Assembly: GCF_954871325.1 (NCBI RefSeq)
Contig: NC_088776.1
Span: forward strand, 37,062,508 to 37,126,507
DNA length: 64,000 bases
Source: Gordionus sp. m RMFG-2023
Lineage: Eukaryota > Nematomorpha > Gordioida > Chordodea > Parachordodidae
Direction: 5' to 3'
Part shown: positions 35,481-47,690 of the stretch, piece after piece
Numbering within the stretch: position 1 is the first letter of the stretch
Layout of the letters: every line of letters begins with the position of its first letter
Notes under the pieces: generated by a model
Told to the model about the DNA's origin: nothing
What the model saw: the letters and a program-made list of their open reading frames with translations, nothing else
Database searches by the model: none
Translations under genes and position numbers: made by a program

Positions 35481-38400
35481 GATGGAGTTTCCCTATAAAT
35501 TTTATTGGGTCTTTAGGTCAACTTATTGCAGGCCTTTAAAGATACTTTTTTCTAAAAATCTTTAAACTATAGTCGTTATTTTAAAAAAGTACTTTTACTA
35601 ATTTTTCTTCAAATACTTGTTTATGGTGATATATTGTATATAACTTCAGGAGGAATTGGGGGGGGGGGTTTATTTGCTTAAAATTATATTTACGAGAATA
35701 AACAAATTTTACCCTTCCCCTTATTTTCTTTCCCCCTATGGAGACAAAATTGATCATCAAATCGCTTGTTTTATTTAGTACTCGCGATTTTAACATTAAA
35801 TATTGTTGTAGGTTTATAGAAAACATGCAATTTATGAATTAGTAATCTAAATAAAACTAAAATGATTAATAATATTTTATAGTATTTGTAAAAATCAATT
35901 GTATAAAGTTGAATAACATGTTTTGTTTTAGTAAATAAAAAAAATATAGAATTTTTTTTTATAATATAATTTTTAACGCAAGTTGGCGTTAAAGAGCTTT
36001 TAAAATATAAAGCATTTTTAAAAAATGATTTTTAAACGGGAAAAATAATTTAGGTAGTAATACAGTATTACTAGTGTTGTTCAACTAGTTGCATATACAA
36101 GATACATTCTTAAAAACTAGTTAAATTTAGTTTAAAAATAACATAACTAGTTGTTATATTTCAAGTAACTAATTTCATTGCAAGTTACTTTATAAATTAT
36201 ACATAACTAATCATTTTTTAAAAAAAATTGGATGCAAATTATCCAAAAGAATTTAAATAATGATAGGATTAAATAAATAAATAGTAACAAAAAAAATATA
36301 CTACAATATAATTATTATTTGAACCCGAAAAATATATATGTAGCACCATATTTTTATTTAACTAAATTTTAAAGTTTATATTTTGCTTTGACAATAAAAT
36401 ATTATCAAAATTGGTTTCTAAAAGACATAGTGTCCAAAAATAGGGTATAAACAAACGTTTCTAGAGTAGTGCTGGGTGTAAGTGAGACAACAAAATTAAT
36501 AAACAGTAATTTAATTTGTGGAATAATCATATAATGATGATAAATATATTTAATCTATCTTTAAATTAACTTGAATTGTAACCATAAAGTTACATTCCAA
36601 AAAATGTAACTAGTTTCAGTTTCTAGTTATACATTTTTTTGCAAAAATGTAATTAATTATTTTAACATTCTTAATTATTACAAATCTTTTGGAAATAAAA
36701 ATCGAATGCTAATCTTTTTTACTCTACAAGAAAAAAAAGTGAAATTTAAAATAACTTAGTTTTGGATCAGGTATAAAGTTTTGGGTGCCAATCTTCTTGG
36801 GAAAATATTTTTTTAAATAACTTGTATTTAGACAGGAATGAGAAGTAACGCCAATTCTTGTATATTTAAAATACTAAATACAAATACTTTTTTGTATTTG
36901 TATATGGTATATATTTGAATATTTCAAAAGTATTTGGTATAAGTATTTTAAATACTAAAAAATGCAAAATATTTTGTATTTATCACTACAGACGAAAACA
37001 AATACTTTTTTAATTTTTTACTATAAATTAAATTTTAAATGCATAATTCACAATTTATTTATTTAAATATAACATTGTGACCAGAGTTAGCAAAGAAATT
37101 AATATCTGATCCCTTTAATGCTATTTTATTTTTAAAATTAGTATTTATGAAATAGAAGCTAAAGATTTAAAATTTCTTAAGATAATGATATAGAACTGGA
37201 GGAATATCAGTTCCTTTGAGTTTTTTTTTTATTAAGCTATTATATTTATAAGATATAAGAGAGAATTTGTAACACTAACAACGTTCACATCCTCTACATG
37301 TTATTTAACAATTTTAGATGGAAAATAAGGGGCATTTTTGGCATCTCTTTCACATCCTTATTTTAAAGATAGATAAGTAGCATATAGCGAGGATCACACG
37401 CTTCTAGATAAAGCACCTTCTCTCAAAAAGAAACTGAGATAATGAATTAGGCAAATGTTACATCCTTTTATATTGAAGAGGACCATTATATTAGTTTTGA
37501 AAATATATAAAAAACGTTAATAATGCTTCTAACAATGTATAGTTAGATATATTATATTATTTAAAAGATGAACGCAAATTACATATGCTAAAAAAAAATT
37601 TATTATTTTTTTAAATATATTTTTCTTTTTCGCTATTCTGCTCTGGTAAAAAGATTATTTAGGTGTGCAAATTAAAAATAGACCAAATGGGCATAGATTA
37701 AATTGTATTTTGTTTGAATTATTATACTAGTCGCTATCCTTTATTTAAAATATTTTTAAATGTGATTTATTTGTATTTTTTATATTTTAGTTATTAAATA
37801 TGTGCTATATTAATAATATAAACATCCATCTTTGCATAGCCCTAAGCTAAAGACTAATGCGGTTCGCGAGTTTGATACCAAGCCTTAGCCTGAACTGCGT
37901 AGTTCGGTAAAAACTAGCAGAAATTTATTGAAGTATAAATCTTAGATTTTACTGAATGTAGTCAGTTTGTTGTATAATCAAATTAGTAAAACTGTGAATT
38001 AATTAATCAACTGGTAAAAATTTATAAAACTGAGTATTTATTTAAAAAACTGTAAAAATAATTTAAAAACCTGTGAGTATAATTATAAAAATGTGAAAAT
38101 AATTTAAAGACTGCAAAATAATAATAAAAAAGTCTGCATTAAATAACTGGAAAATTTTAGATACGAATGATATCATTTACATATTTATTAGAATTTTCAA
38201 AAATGGTTAATAATAATTTAATAAAAAAAAAAATTGATAGCAATAGCATAAAAATTGACTTCAAAATGCATCCGTCAAAGTATTTGCATATAAATATTAT
38301 TTTAGAAATTTTTTGATAGATATGTATTTATTTAAATTTTTTTAAAACGTACTTGTATTTATATTCAAATATCATTTTTGAAATGGATTTCTATTTATAT

Positions 38401-40571
38401 ACGAATATATTTTTTTGAAAACTTGCTCAGCCATGTAAACTGGTTAAAAAGATTTGGGTTGGGTCCGTACTCCCCCTGAAAAAATTTTCGCCTCCTAAAC
38501 CTGGACCTTTGTTAAAATTTTTGGCGCCCACAAACGGGTGCAAAATTTTACCGGCCTCTCAAATTTTAAAAAATAATCAATCATTGAATTTTAATTTTAT
38601 TCGCCATTAACACTAAATCTTTTTGAAAAACAAAATTCTTGGAATAATTTTAGTTAAAGATATTATTTGGCCAAATTAATTAAATAAAAAAAAATTCTAT
38701 TCACTCATTAATCATATGAAAAAACAACAAACAATATCCGCTTTTTTATTTTTAGGCAAAAAGACACTAGTTTGGTAAATACATCAGTTCTCACGATGAT
38801 TCTTCTCAACTTCTTTTTGAACATGCTAAGCCAGTCAATGTTAGCGAGATTTAATTAATTAAACAAGATAAAGTATAGATATTGCAAACTTGTCAGCTAT
38901 TAACATAATATTTAGAAAAAATTGAAAGAGGACGAAATTCTTACATGAGGAGAATAAATACTTCATGTAACTATCCTCCTAATGAAGTTTAAGATATTAA
39001 AAATGGCAAATTACTTTCTGTCAATCACGCGATCATCGTTATTTATATAACAACATATCAAATATAAAATAATATATAAAAAAATTAAAGGAGGACAAAT
39101 ATTCTACTATGTAGAGGACGTTAATCTTTTTATAATGCCAATTTTCCTATGGAGTGTAAATGAACCACCTTCAGTCACCGAGAGGTACTAAGGAAGACAC
39201 CTTACATTATTATAATTATATTTGTGCATAACGCAATTTAGTCAATGTTTTCATTTTTTACATTATACTTCCAATTGTTTAGAGAGACAATGTAAGATAG
39301 ACAAAAATAAAATTTATTTTTAATAGCAAATAAACATAACCATTTATCTTTTAATTTATTTATATTAAAATTTAAAAATCAAAATTGTTATATTATAAGT
39401 ATCATTTTATATATTTATCTTTATAAATTTTCAATGTAAATAGGAAAAAATTTCTGAGTGCCTAAATAATTGTTTTATTTCAAAAAATATTGGTCCTCCG
39501 GTAAAAAAAAAGCTGTCCCCTCCAATTGGAAATTCCTAGTTAAGTTATGGACCTGAGTGAAGTGAATATTCATTACTTTACAAGAGTAAAAATTAAAATT
39601 TATTACCAACCAAGAGTTGTGACTGGATAAAAAGATTTAATTTATCTAAAAATTTCAACTTTTTTTCCTCCCGAGTAATAAAAGTTGGCACAATTTATTT
39701 CAAACTACTCCCAAAGGTTTTGTTTAAATTCGAAAAGCAAAGGGTTAGCATAATAGTTAAAAAGGAACTACGAGTATATTGTGGGTAATACACGAGGGCC
39801 TTGATTTTTATAGGCCTTCATGAAATCACTTTTGACAAATATGTTGTCAATAGGGTTGGTTTAAATACATTCGGTCATGTGAAAAGAAACTACATAGTCA
39901 TCTTTACTTCCAATAGATTGGAGCAAAGTTTATCTAATATTGTGAACAATTTCAACTGACGACTAACTTGATTAATAAAATAGTGACAAATAAATTAATC
40001 AGTGGGGATCGATTAAGCATGTTTCTTAGAATATAGTTGGTTACTAGCCACCAGGATGAATTAATGATATCATTCTCGGATCTATTATAGACTTTATCTA
40101 TAAACTTAACCTCAAAATGATAAAGAAACTTAAAATTTTGTTAAACAACACAAATGTATATCACAAAGGGAAGGGGAAATGACGGGAAATCTCATCACCC
40201 TTATCAAATTGTCAGTTTAGCAAATATCATTTTAAACTAATAAAAAAATATTCTCACGTCTTTTCAGGCCCCCTTCATCCAAAAATAGAAAACAATATGT
40301 CATTATAAACCACATTTTTATTAAAAAAACTAAGTATAAATTAATAATTTTAAAAATAAGATTAAGAAATTGTTGAAATTTTTTAAAAGAGGGGGCCTAA
40401 AACTACTCAAGATTAATTCATGGTAAAAAAATATCCACCCAAAAATATCCACCCAAAAATCTCTTTTCCCTTACGAAAATTGGATACGTTTGTGAAATAC
40501 TAATAGATAGCTTAAAAATTGTATCTATATATGAAGGATAAATGGATGCACTAAAAATGAATCTGGTTATA
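35481..40571. other. Long gene-free region with vague repeats
   Basis: Near 36063-36670 the words AACTAGTT and TGTAACTAGTTTC recur in both orientations. At 36850-37020 there are runs of AAATACAAATACTTTT and its complement, with more near 38280-38400. Both look like decayed MITEs, but termini and target duplications could not be fixed. A C-rich patch at 38465-38565 resembles hAT subterminal sequence. No gene was recognised. Confidence 0.4.
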
Positions 40572-40576
40572 GTAAC

Positions 40577-40833
40577 TGTTGTAGCAGTTAGAAAAAAGAA
40601 GAAATAAATTTAATATAATATACTAAATGTCAGTCATTTTTAGGACATGTTAGGGAAGAAGGGAGAATAGGAGATCACGTGATGCCAGCGGGTGAAGAAC
40701 AAAGAATGGAGGAGATTGTGAAGATTTCAGTTATTGGTTATGTGTTTACCTATTAATAGTACTGTTTATATTATCGTTTATAATACTGTTTAGATTATGT
40801 TTTATGAATAAATGTGTAGTTTGGACGTTTAAA
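40577..40833 (+). repeat. 5' LTR of the LTR retrotransposon
   Basis: 257 bp, colinear with 47421-47685 from TGTTGTAGCAGTTAG to GTTTAAA. It shares the block GATTTCAGTTATTGGTTATG and an AATAAA near its end. Confidence 0.9.
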
Positions 40834-41771
40834 TTGTTGGCAGCTGACCAGGATCGGAAGATTTGGAGTGATTCGGTTTTAAAGGTAAAACAAAATTTTT
40901 GTGATATATATATATATTATATGATAAATTTTGACAACGCATAAGTACTAACCACTATACAGGGATAAGTGAGATTAAGAGGTGAGTTTAAGGGATTCTA
41001 TAATTTTGTTTAAATGTTTAGCTTATAAAGCCCAAGATAGAAAGTATGTAATGAGTATTAGGCCGGAATATGAAAATAAGATCAGGAATTCAAGACAATA
41101 ATATTGGTTATATTATATGTCTATCTAGATGTATATTGTACATCCAATTTTGACAGTAGGTATGATAAGTGGCGTAGCCAGGATTGAAATATGGGGGGGG
41201 GGGGGTTTAAAAATTTTTTTGGGGGCTTCGCCCTCAAACCTCCTTATCAAAATTTGCCAATATTTTGTGTATTATACCCAGGCCAGCATAAATATTAAAA
41301 AATATTAGAATTAAAATTTTTACCAAATTTATAATTAATAAGCGACTGAAAGCATTATTTTGAAAATGTTATCAATGTTTAATAAATTGTATATTAATTC
41401 AATCTATTAGATGTAAAAAAAATTTGCCTCCCCCCAAACCTTCCAATTTTATGATCAACTCAATATATCTTATTCTATGTTAAAAATAATTATTTTAATT
41501 AAATTTTTGCACATAACAATATTTTGCAGGGATTTTATTTATTATTAACTTTATTTATTTAAGTATGTATTTATTTTAATAATATATAAAAAAATAAATT
41601 TCAAAATATATAAATTTTATACAGATTATTATATTAAAAATTAAATTTACATAACTATATTTTAAAAAAATAAAATTGTAATAAAATATGTAATTCTTGC
41701 TAAAAAAAATACAATTTAACAATTTTATTTAGTATAAACCCTTTATTTAACTATGTGTTTATTTTATATAC

Positions 41772-42016
41772 AAAAAATAAATTAATGACGCAAACTTTAC
41801 AAAATGCGCCCTTTTCATCGGCTGAGTAAGCAAGCCACTTATATTTGTTAAGCCAGGATGCTTGAAAGATTAAATTTCTTTTGCCCAAGGGCAATGGAAA
41901 TTTATAACATTTGTCAGGTATCCAAATATTTTCAACAGCTAACCATTTTTCATTATCATTTTTAAAATGAAAATTTAAGTAAAGTGAAACATCTTTTTGA
42001 GAACGGTGTGGTGTTT
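41772..42016 (-). CDS. hAT transposase exon with TTF-type zinc finger
   Basis: Acceptor AATATAG (ends 42017) and donor TTT|GTATAT (41771). It encodes ETPHRSQKDVSLYLNFHF, then WIPDKCYKFPLPLGKRN and FQASWLNKYKWLAYSADEKG, ending AFCKVCVINLFF. The order P.K.Y.FP..RN, then F...WL.KY.WL.YS....GAFCK.C, is the TTF-type zinc finger found at the N-terminus of the hAT group related to ZMYM1-like proteins. In relatives this part binds the transposon ends. The exon is intact but nothing downstream encodes the catalytic region, so the product would be a DNA-binding fragment at most. Confidence 0.8.
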
Positions 42017-42672
42017 CTATATTTTTTTTTAGATTTTAAATGATATATTTCAATATGAATTTCAATGCTAAGAGCTGAGCAGCACAAGAAAAAAATCTGG
42101 ATTATAAAAAATGTATCTCAGATAGATATCAAAGTTTCTTAATAAAAATTTAAAGACAGATACAAGTAGAAGGAAATTACTATAGAATATCATTACCAAT
42201 TTTAATTAATATTTTTATATTTGTAGGATACACTCATTGAAGTGAAGAAGGTAGTAATATTTAAATTATGAAAATAAGTTCCTAAATATTATAAGCTGCC
42301 CAAGATTGTAGATTTTAAGAAAATAATTATGTTCTTCACAAATAAATAATAAAAACTGTATTTTATAAACTATTCTAGTTTAATTGGTAATGATAAATCA
42401 TCTGTATCTAAGATTCATTTTTTCACAACAAATCTGTATCTAGATTATTTTTCTGGAGGGCCTTCCCAACTCTGTTTGTATTGTAGATACAAGTTTTTAA
42501 TACTGCTCAACTCTGTTTGACTTATAATGTACTACCTTTTGCAAAATAACACAAAAAAATGACTAACTTTAAAATTATAACTAAATATCGTACATTGTAA
42601 AATTTTAATAACTCAAAATGAAAATAATATAATTTACAAATAAAAAAAATGGAATTAAAATAACTACTATAC

Positions 42673-42738
42673 CATCATTTGATGATTTTCCAGCCAAATC
42701 AACTGATAGCTCACATGCTTTTGTAACACATAATGTTT
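42673..42738 (-). CDS. Small phase-1 exon of the hAT transposase gene
   Basis: Acceptor AAAATAG and donor G|GTATAG bound 66 bp reading ETLCVTKACELSVDLAGKSS then ND. Both ends are phase 1. It shares the ending SSND and a G|GTAT donor with the neighbouring small exon, so these exons look like duplicates of one another. Confidence 0.65.
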
Positions 42739-42789
42739 CTATTTTTAATTAAAAAATATTATAAATTATAAATAATTTAGAATATATAC

Positions 42790-42858
42790 CATCATTTGAT
42801 GATTTTGTAGCTAACTCATCATTGGTTTTCCCATGGAGTGGTAATGGTATGTCTGGCC
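42790..42858 (-). CDS. Small phase-1 exon of the hAT transposase gene, main part beside the LTR insertion
   Basis: This part runs from the insertion point to donor G|GTATAT and reads PLPLHGKTNDELATKSSND. Its first few bases lie beyond the 2.07 kb LTR element, at 44936-44938, after acceptor AATTAG. The insertion duplicated TGGCC from within the exon. Ending and donor match the exon at 42673. Confidence 0.6.
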
Positions 42859-43202
42859 TTTCATATTTGTAATTTAAAAAGAATATTCATCTTTTATAAA
42901 TTGAATAAAAGAATCTAATAATTATTGAAATTTTATTTAATTTAACGTATATATTTTATTGGAATAAGAGTATCGCCTCTGATAGCGATACTCTGAGTTA
43001 AAATTTTGTTAACTTTCTCTTTACATTTTTTTTATTATTATAAAATTAAATTATCCAAAGTTTATATAAAATGAAAAAGTGATTTTTACAATTTCGTTAA
43101 TGTAATAAATATCATCAGTCATTTACATAAAAATTAATACATCTGTTAAAATAAATCACTTTATCAAATAAAATATACATTAAAAAAGTGTACATTACAA
43201 CA
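42859..43202 (-). repeat. 3' LTR of the short LTR element
   Basis: 344 bp, same as 44587-44930. Contains the hairpin GAGTATCGC-CTCTGATA-GCGATACTC (9-bp stem). Confidence 0.92.
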
Positions 43203-43850
43203 CGCCACCCATTACTAAACCCAAGTGTTAGGGGTGATTGATAATATATGACCAATAATATACGAAATATAAATACACATTTGACGTTTTCCATTTACTC
43301 CAATCTATATATTTAAACATTCCGCTTATTTTGGTGTTTATAAAAATTTCGCCGAAAATAAATTATCTTGATCGACTTTATAATAAGAATTAAGAAATGC
43401 GGCTTTATGTCCATAGGAGGACGCCGTTTTAGTCGTCTCACGAATAAGAATAAAAATATTAAATAATTTCTCCAGCTACAATTTCTCTGTAACACCGTAA
43501 ATTTATATTTCCCCAATTTGAATTAAGAATAGAATATATATTTTTAAATATTTCACCATAATTTTCTCCAATTCGAATACAGAATATAATGTAAACAATT
43601 TATACTCAAAATTTTCATACACATCTCCCCATTATTATCTGTAAATCATTTAATATAATTTCGAATATGATTTCGCAAACATTATTTGAATGTACTGGAA
43701 TAATTTCCTTATATTCTTGAATAATTTTATATAAGGATTAATTAAATTTTTTTTTAGCGAAGTAAACAACATATACAATATCTTAACTAAAAAATGGTTT
43801 TTATAGGAATTTCATTTCTTTGAAAGAATACCAATGAATAATGTCATAGA

Positions 43851-44002
43851 TAATATAGTAAGTTAGGTAAAGATTTCGAATAATTTGATGCATATATTTT
43901 ATTCCACTATTACTTTAATAATAATATAATATAGTAAGTTAGGTAAAGATTTCGAATAATTTGATGCATATATTTTATTCCACTATTACTTTAATAATAA
44001 TA
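43851..44002. repeat. 76-bp direct duplication
   Basis: TAATATAGTAAGTTAGGTAA and the following bases to about 43926 are repeated at once, 76 bp further on. It lies in the interior of the short LTR element. Confidence 0.85.
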
Positions 44003-44097
44003 TTCACTTGAAAACCTCCTCCCAACAAATATCGAATAAGATTCTTATGAAAGTCTCTTTTTTTAATATTTATTATTTTATTTTATCTTAATAATAT

Positions 44098-44424
44098 TAA
44101 TTCCCAATTTTGGAATATTTATCTTTTTTTATTTTACCTTTATACTATATTAATTCCCAATTTTGGAATATTCATCCTTTTTTTATTTTACCTTTATATA
44201 TTAATTCCCAATTTTGAATATTTTTATTTTTATTTTACCTTTATAATATATTAATTTCCAATTTTGGAATATTCATCCCTTTTATTTTACCCTTATAATA
44301 TATTAATTTCCAATTTTGGAATACTCATTTTTTTTATTTTACCTTTATAATATATTAATTTCCAATTTTGGAATATTCATTTTTTTTATTTTACCTTTAT
44401 AATATATTAATTTCCAATTTTGGA
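44098..44424. repeat. Tandem repeat, about 52-bp unit, seven copies
   Basis: TTAATTCCCAATTTTGGAAT followed by a TTTTATTTTACCTTTATAAT segment repeats at about 50-54-bp steps with small length changes in the T run. It lies in the interior of the short LTR element. Confidence 0.9.
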
Positions 44425-44586
44425 ATAATTTGCCTATAGTGGCCTTCTCTCAAAGTCGAATACAAATGAGAATATACTGCACCTGAAAGAGTGATCATTT
44501 CGCCGTAGTGATAATATAGTAGGTTATAAAATTGCGAATTGTGACTGCAATAACCCTTATGGAACATTTGTTTTACATGGCACCAT

Positions 44587-44930
44587 TTTCATATTTGTAA
44601 TTTAAAAAGAATATTCATCTTTTATAAATTGAATAAAAGAATCTAATAATTATTGAAATTTTATTTAATTTAACGTATATATTTTATTGGAATAAGAGTA
44701 TCGCCTCTGATAGCGATACTCTGAGTTAAAATTTTGTTAACTTTCTCTTTACATTTTTTTTATTATTATAAAATTAAATTATCCAAAGTTTATATAAAAT
44801 GAAAAAGTGATTTTTACAATTTCGTTAATGTAATAAATATCATCAGTCATTTACATAAAAATTAATACATCTGTTAAAATAAATCACTTTATCAAATAAA
44901 ATATACATTAAAAAAGTGTACATTACAACA
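44587..44930 (-). repeat. 5' LTR of the short LTR element
   Basis: 344 bp, matching 42859-43202. Followed on the minus strand by the presumed primer-binding site. Confidence 0.92.
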
Positions 44931-44984
44931 TGGCCTTTCTAATTGCAAGATTTAAATAAAAGATATTATAAATAATACCATTAC

Positions 44985-45053
44985 CTTCGTCATCTGAGGA
45001 GAAAACGAAAACCAACTCAACTGATGGCTGATTTTTACTAGCAAGAGCAACAT
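44985..45053 (-). CDS. Small phase-1 exon of the hAT transposase gene (most upstream recognised)
   Basis: Acceptor GATATAG and donor G|GTAATG bound 69 bp reading DVALASKNQPSVELVFVFSS then DDE. Both boundaries are phase 1, as in the two downstream small exons, and the ending SSDDE parallels SSND. No start codon exon was identified upstream. The role of these acidic Ser-rich pieces is unknown. Confidence 0.55.
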
Positions 45054-45979
45054 CTATATCTATATATATTTCTAATACAAATTACACAACTTAAATTTTT
45101 ATGTTGTTGACGAAAAAACTTACGGATATCCATATTTAAAAATTATAAAAAATTAAAATTTACAAACTATCTATATAGTTTAAAAATATATATTTAATAA
45201 TTAAATTTATAAATATCTAATTTAACTATGCCAAGCCAGAAAATATTTACAAAATATCTTTATTGTTATTTAATAAATTTATTAACTATGCCAGAAATTA
45301 TTTACATACAATATATCTTTATTCTTTTATTGTTATTTAATATTTTAGTTCATATAATTTATATATATTTTTAAACGATGTGATCTTTTAAAATTAAAAC
45401 TCCTTTTTTTTATAAATATATTTCATTGTGATATTCATATTCATATTGTATTATATATAATATATTATCTTATTTCTCTAAATTGAAACCGTTTTTAAAT
45501 ATAATTATTCGCAATAAAAAAATAATTATTTTTTATTTTATAAAAAAAAAAAAACTTAAAAAAAAAACATTTAAAAAAAAAAAAATTCAAAGGGGGGGGG
45601 GGGTTTCGACCCCAAAACCCCCCTTGTCTACGCCACTGGGTATGATCTTATTATTTGGTAGGCCTTAAGACTCATTGAATGGTGTTATAGGTATTCCGTC
45701 ATAGGAATATTAGACCTCAAGATATGCAGGACAGAAAGGATTGCTAAATATTTAAATATTGTGATTATGAAAGTATATATATAGAAGTGGATTTTTGTAA
45801 TAAAGTATTTGTTATATAATTATGCATTGTGGGTTTTTAAAGGGATGGACATGTGTGGGATGATTTATTATTAATTAATGTTAATATATTGTATATGTAA
45901 TCCAGTTGCAAGTAAGGTTGATATATTATTAAGGGATCTATTGAGGGTGAGTTAATGTTGTTTATTTTGAAGTAATTAA

Positions 45980-46260
45980 CCATTTTCATGAAATATGGTG
46001 TAAGGTGAATTACATATATGATATATTTAATTATTTATGTATGAATTCGATATATATGTATAAATTGGACATGGATTTATATGATATATGGGCAAAATAT
46101 GAATTTGATATATATATAAATTTGTATGGATTTATATGATATATGGGCAAAATATGAATGTGATATATAATTTGTCATGGATTTATATGATATATTAGTG
46201 TAAGTTGAATATATATAAATTTGGCATGGATTTATATGATATATTGGTAGAAATGATGAT
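45980..46260. repeat. Degenerate tandem repeat, about 60-70-bp unit
   Basis: The phrases GGATTTATATGATATATGGG and AATATGAATTTGATATATAT recur about four times. It lies in the interior of the older LTR retrotransposon. Confidence 0.8.
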
Positions 46261-47420
46261 ACTGAATTTTTTTTAAAAAATTATGAAATCTTTATATTTA
46301 ATATATATATTTTTTTTAATTATAAAATTTTATAGAAATTTTAATTTACATATATTATACTGTGTTGATTAAAATTTTAATTAAAAGGAAAATATTTTTA
46401 TGGATAAGGTCAGCCATGTGTTGATGGGTATGCCTTAAGATGGAAATATTGTTTAGTTTAAATACTTGAGAAAGTTATTTTTTTAAATTTGTTTTGTAAA
46501 TTTATTTTGAATATTACATTTTTTTTTATCTTTGTAATAATTTTATAGCACATCACATTTTACTATGTATATTATGAACATGTATTTTTTTTAAAAGAAA
46601 AAAAAACTCAGATTATTTTATATTGTGAATGTTATATTAAAAATTATCTACATGTATACCATATATCCCATTATATTCTCAATTTTTGTTACTTTGAATT
46701 CTAAATTTCTGTGAATCCGTGCTAATTGTGATGGCAGGGTTAAGTAGAAATGGTATATTTTTCTTAGGATACTGAGTAATTCCTAGGAGAAAATTATTTT
46801 ATTTTCACGTATTATATATTTTTCCTCCCTATAAAATATTAAATTTATTTCTATACATATTCCTTGTAATTTTGTTTAAAATCTTTATTCGGCAAATTTT
46901 CGCAATTATTTTCAATACCTAAAAATAGATTTTTCTCTATTTTAGGAGATATTTATAAAAAATGTAGTTTTTTTTTACATGACAGAGGAAAATTACATGT
47001 GATGAAATTGCATTTCACACAGACCATTTGTTCACATTACAGCATTATATGTAAAATTATTATTTCCTAATTCTCATTAATCAGTCCCCGAATATAATGT
47101 ATATTATAACCCCTATTTCCCAAATGTCTTAAAATGAATGAATTATTATGTTTTGTTGATATTACATTGTCAATATTAATGTTCCATAGATTATAAATAC
47201 GGACACCACGATGTAAATGTCATTATTGATAATATGTTTTCCAGCGATTATATATTGAAATGTATCGGAGATATTATACTATAAATCATCATGAAGGGAG
47301 ACGATTCGATAAATTACCTGATAGTTTTCAAGGCGTACCGAAAGTTGATACAATTCAAATGGGCGATTCGATACAATGCCACCAGAGAGAGGGGGACGCT
47401 TGGCCTGTGAGGGGTGAGTA

Positions 47421-47685
47421 TGTTGTAACAGTTAGAAAAAAGAAGAAATAAATTTAATATAATATACTAATGTCAGTCATTTTTTATGACAGGAAAAATT
47501 AATTTTCCTTGGGGGAAGAAGGGAGAACACGTGATGCCAGCTGGGGAAGAACAAATGAAGAGGAGATTGTGAAGATTTCAGTTATTGGTTATGTGTTTAC
47601 CTATTAATAGTACTGTTTATATTATTGTTTATGATACTGTTAAGATTCTTTTTTTATGAATAAATGTGTAGTTTGAACTTTTAAA
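47421..47685 (+). repeat. 3' LTR of the LTR retrotransposon
   Basis: 265 bp, TGTTGTAACAG to TTTTAAA, followed by GTAAC. The short open frame that runs into it from 47260 belongs to the element's interior. Confidence 0.9.
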
Positions 47686-47690
47686 GTAAC

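Larger units (their letters stand above)
42859..44930 (-). mobile_element. Short LTR retrotransposon, young, non-autonomous
   Basis: Two direct LTRs of 344 bp each (42859-43202 and 44587-44930) appear identical or nearly so. The 5-bp duplication TGGCC lies at 42854-42858 and 44931-44935. Read on the minus strand, LTRs start TGTTGTAATG and end ATATGAAA. The first LTR is followed by ATGGTGCCATGTAAAAC, a likely primer-binding site, and the second is preceded by a purine-rich GGGTGGCG. The 1.38 kb interior is tandem repeats and A+T-rich sequence without gag or pol. It looks structurally whole, TRIM-like, and is the youngest layer of the stack. Confidence 0.9.
41167..45638 (-). mobile_element. hAT transposon (TTF zinc-finger type) inserted in the LTR retrotransposon
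   Basis: Ends AAGTGGCGTAGCCAGGATT and, mirrored, CAGTGGCGTAG, with G runs just inside both ends and the 8-bp duplication GGTATGAT at 41159-41166 and 45639-45646. The minus strand carries a split transposase gene: three small phase-1 exons (45053-44985, the exon interrupted by the younger LTR element, 42738-42673) and a TTF zinc-finger exon (42016-41772). The catalytic core and dimerisation domain that should follow are absent: fewer than 610 bp remain to the end. It is thus an internally deleted copy. Removing the 2.07 kb LTR insertion leaves about 2.4 kb. Confidence 0.92.
40577..47685 (+). mobile_element. LTR retrotransposon, old and broken, with nested insertions
   Basis: Two direct LTRs (40577-40833 and 47421-47685) start TGTTGTA and end TTTAAA, and are flanked by the 5-bp duplication GTAAC (40572-40576 and 47686-47690). 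Straight after the first LTR comes TTGTTGGCAGCTGACC, where a tRNA primer-binding site is expected. Without the nested hAT (41167-45638) only about 2.1 kb of internal sequence remains, and no intact gag or pol region is visible. It is therefore a deleted or non-autonomous fossil. The LTRs differ visibly, so it is the oldest layer of the stack. The 5-bp duplication fits several LTR families and I do not assign one. Confidence 0.88.

Noticed and set aside
37835-37915. Possible tRNA (GGTTCGCGAG-like word)
   Set aside because: No paired acceptor or anticodon stem could be drawn and the A box is missing.
47260-47451. Short plus-strand open frame as a host gene
   Set aside because: It runs into the 3' LTR and belongs to the interior of the LTR retrotransposon. 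No independent gene evidence.
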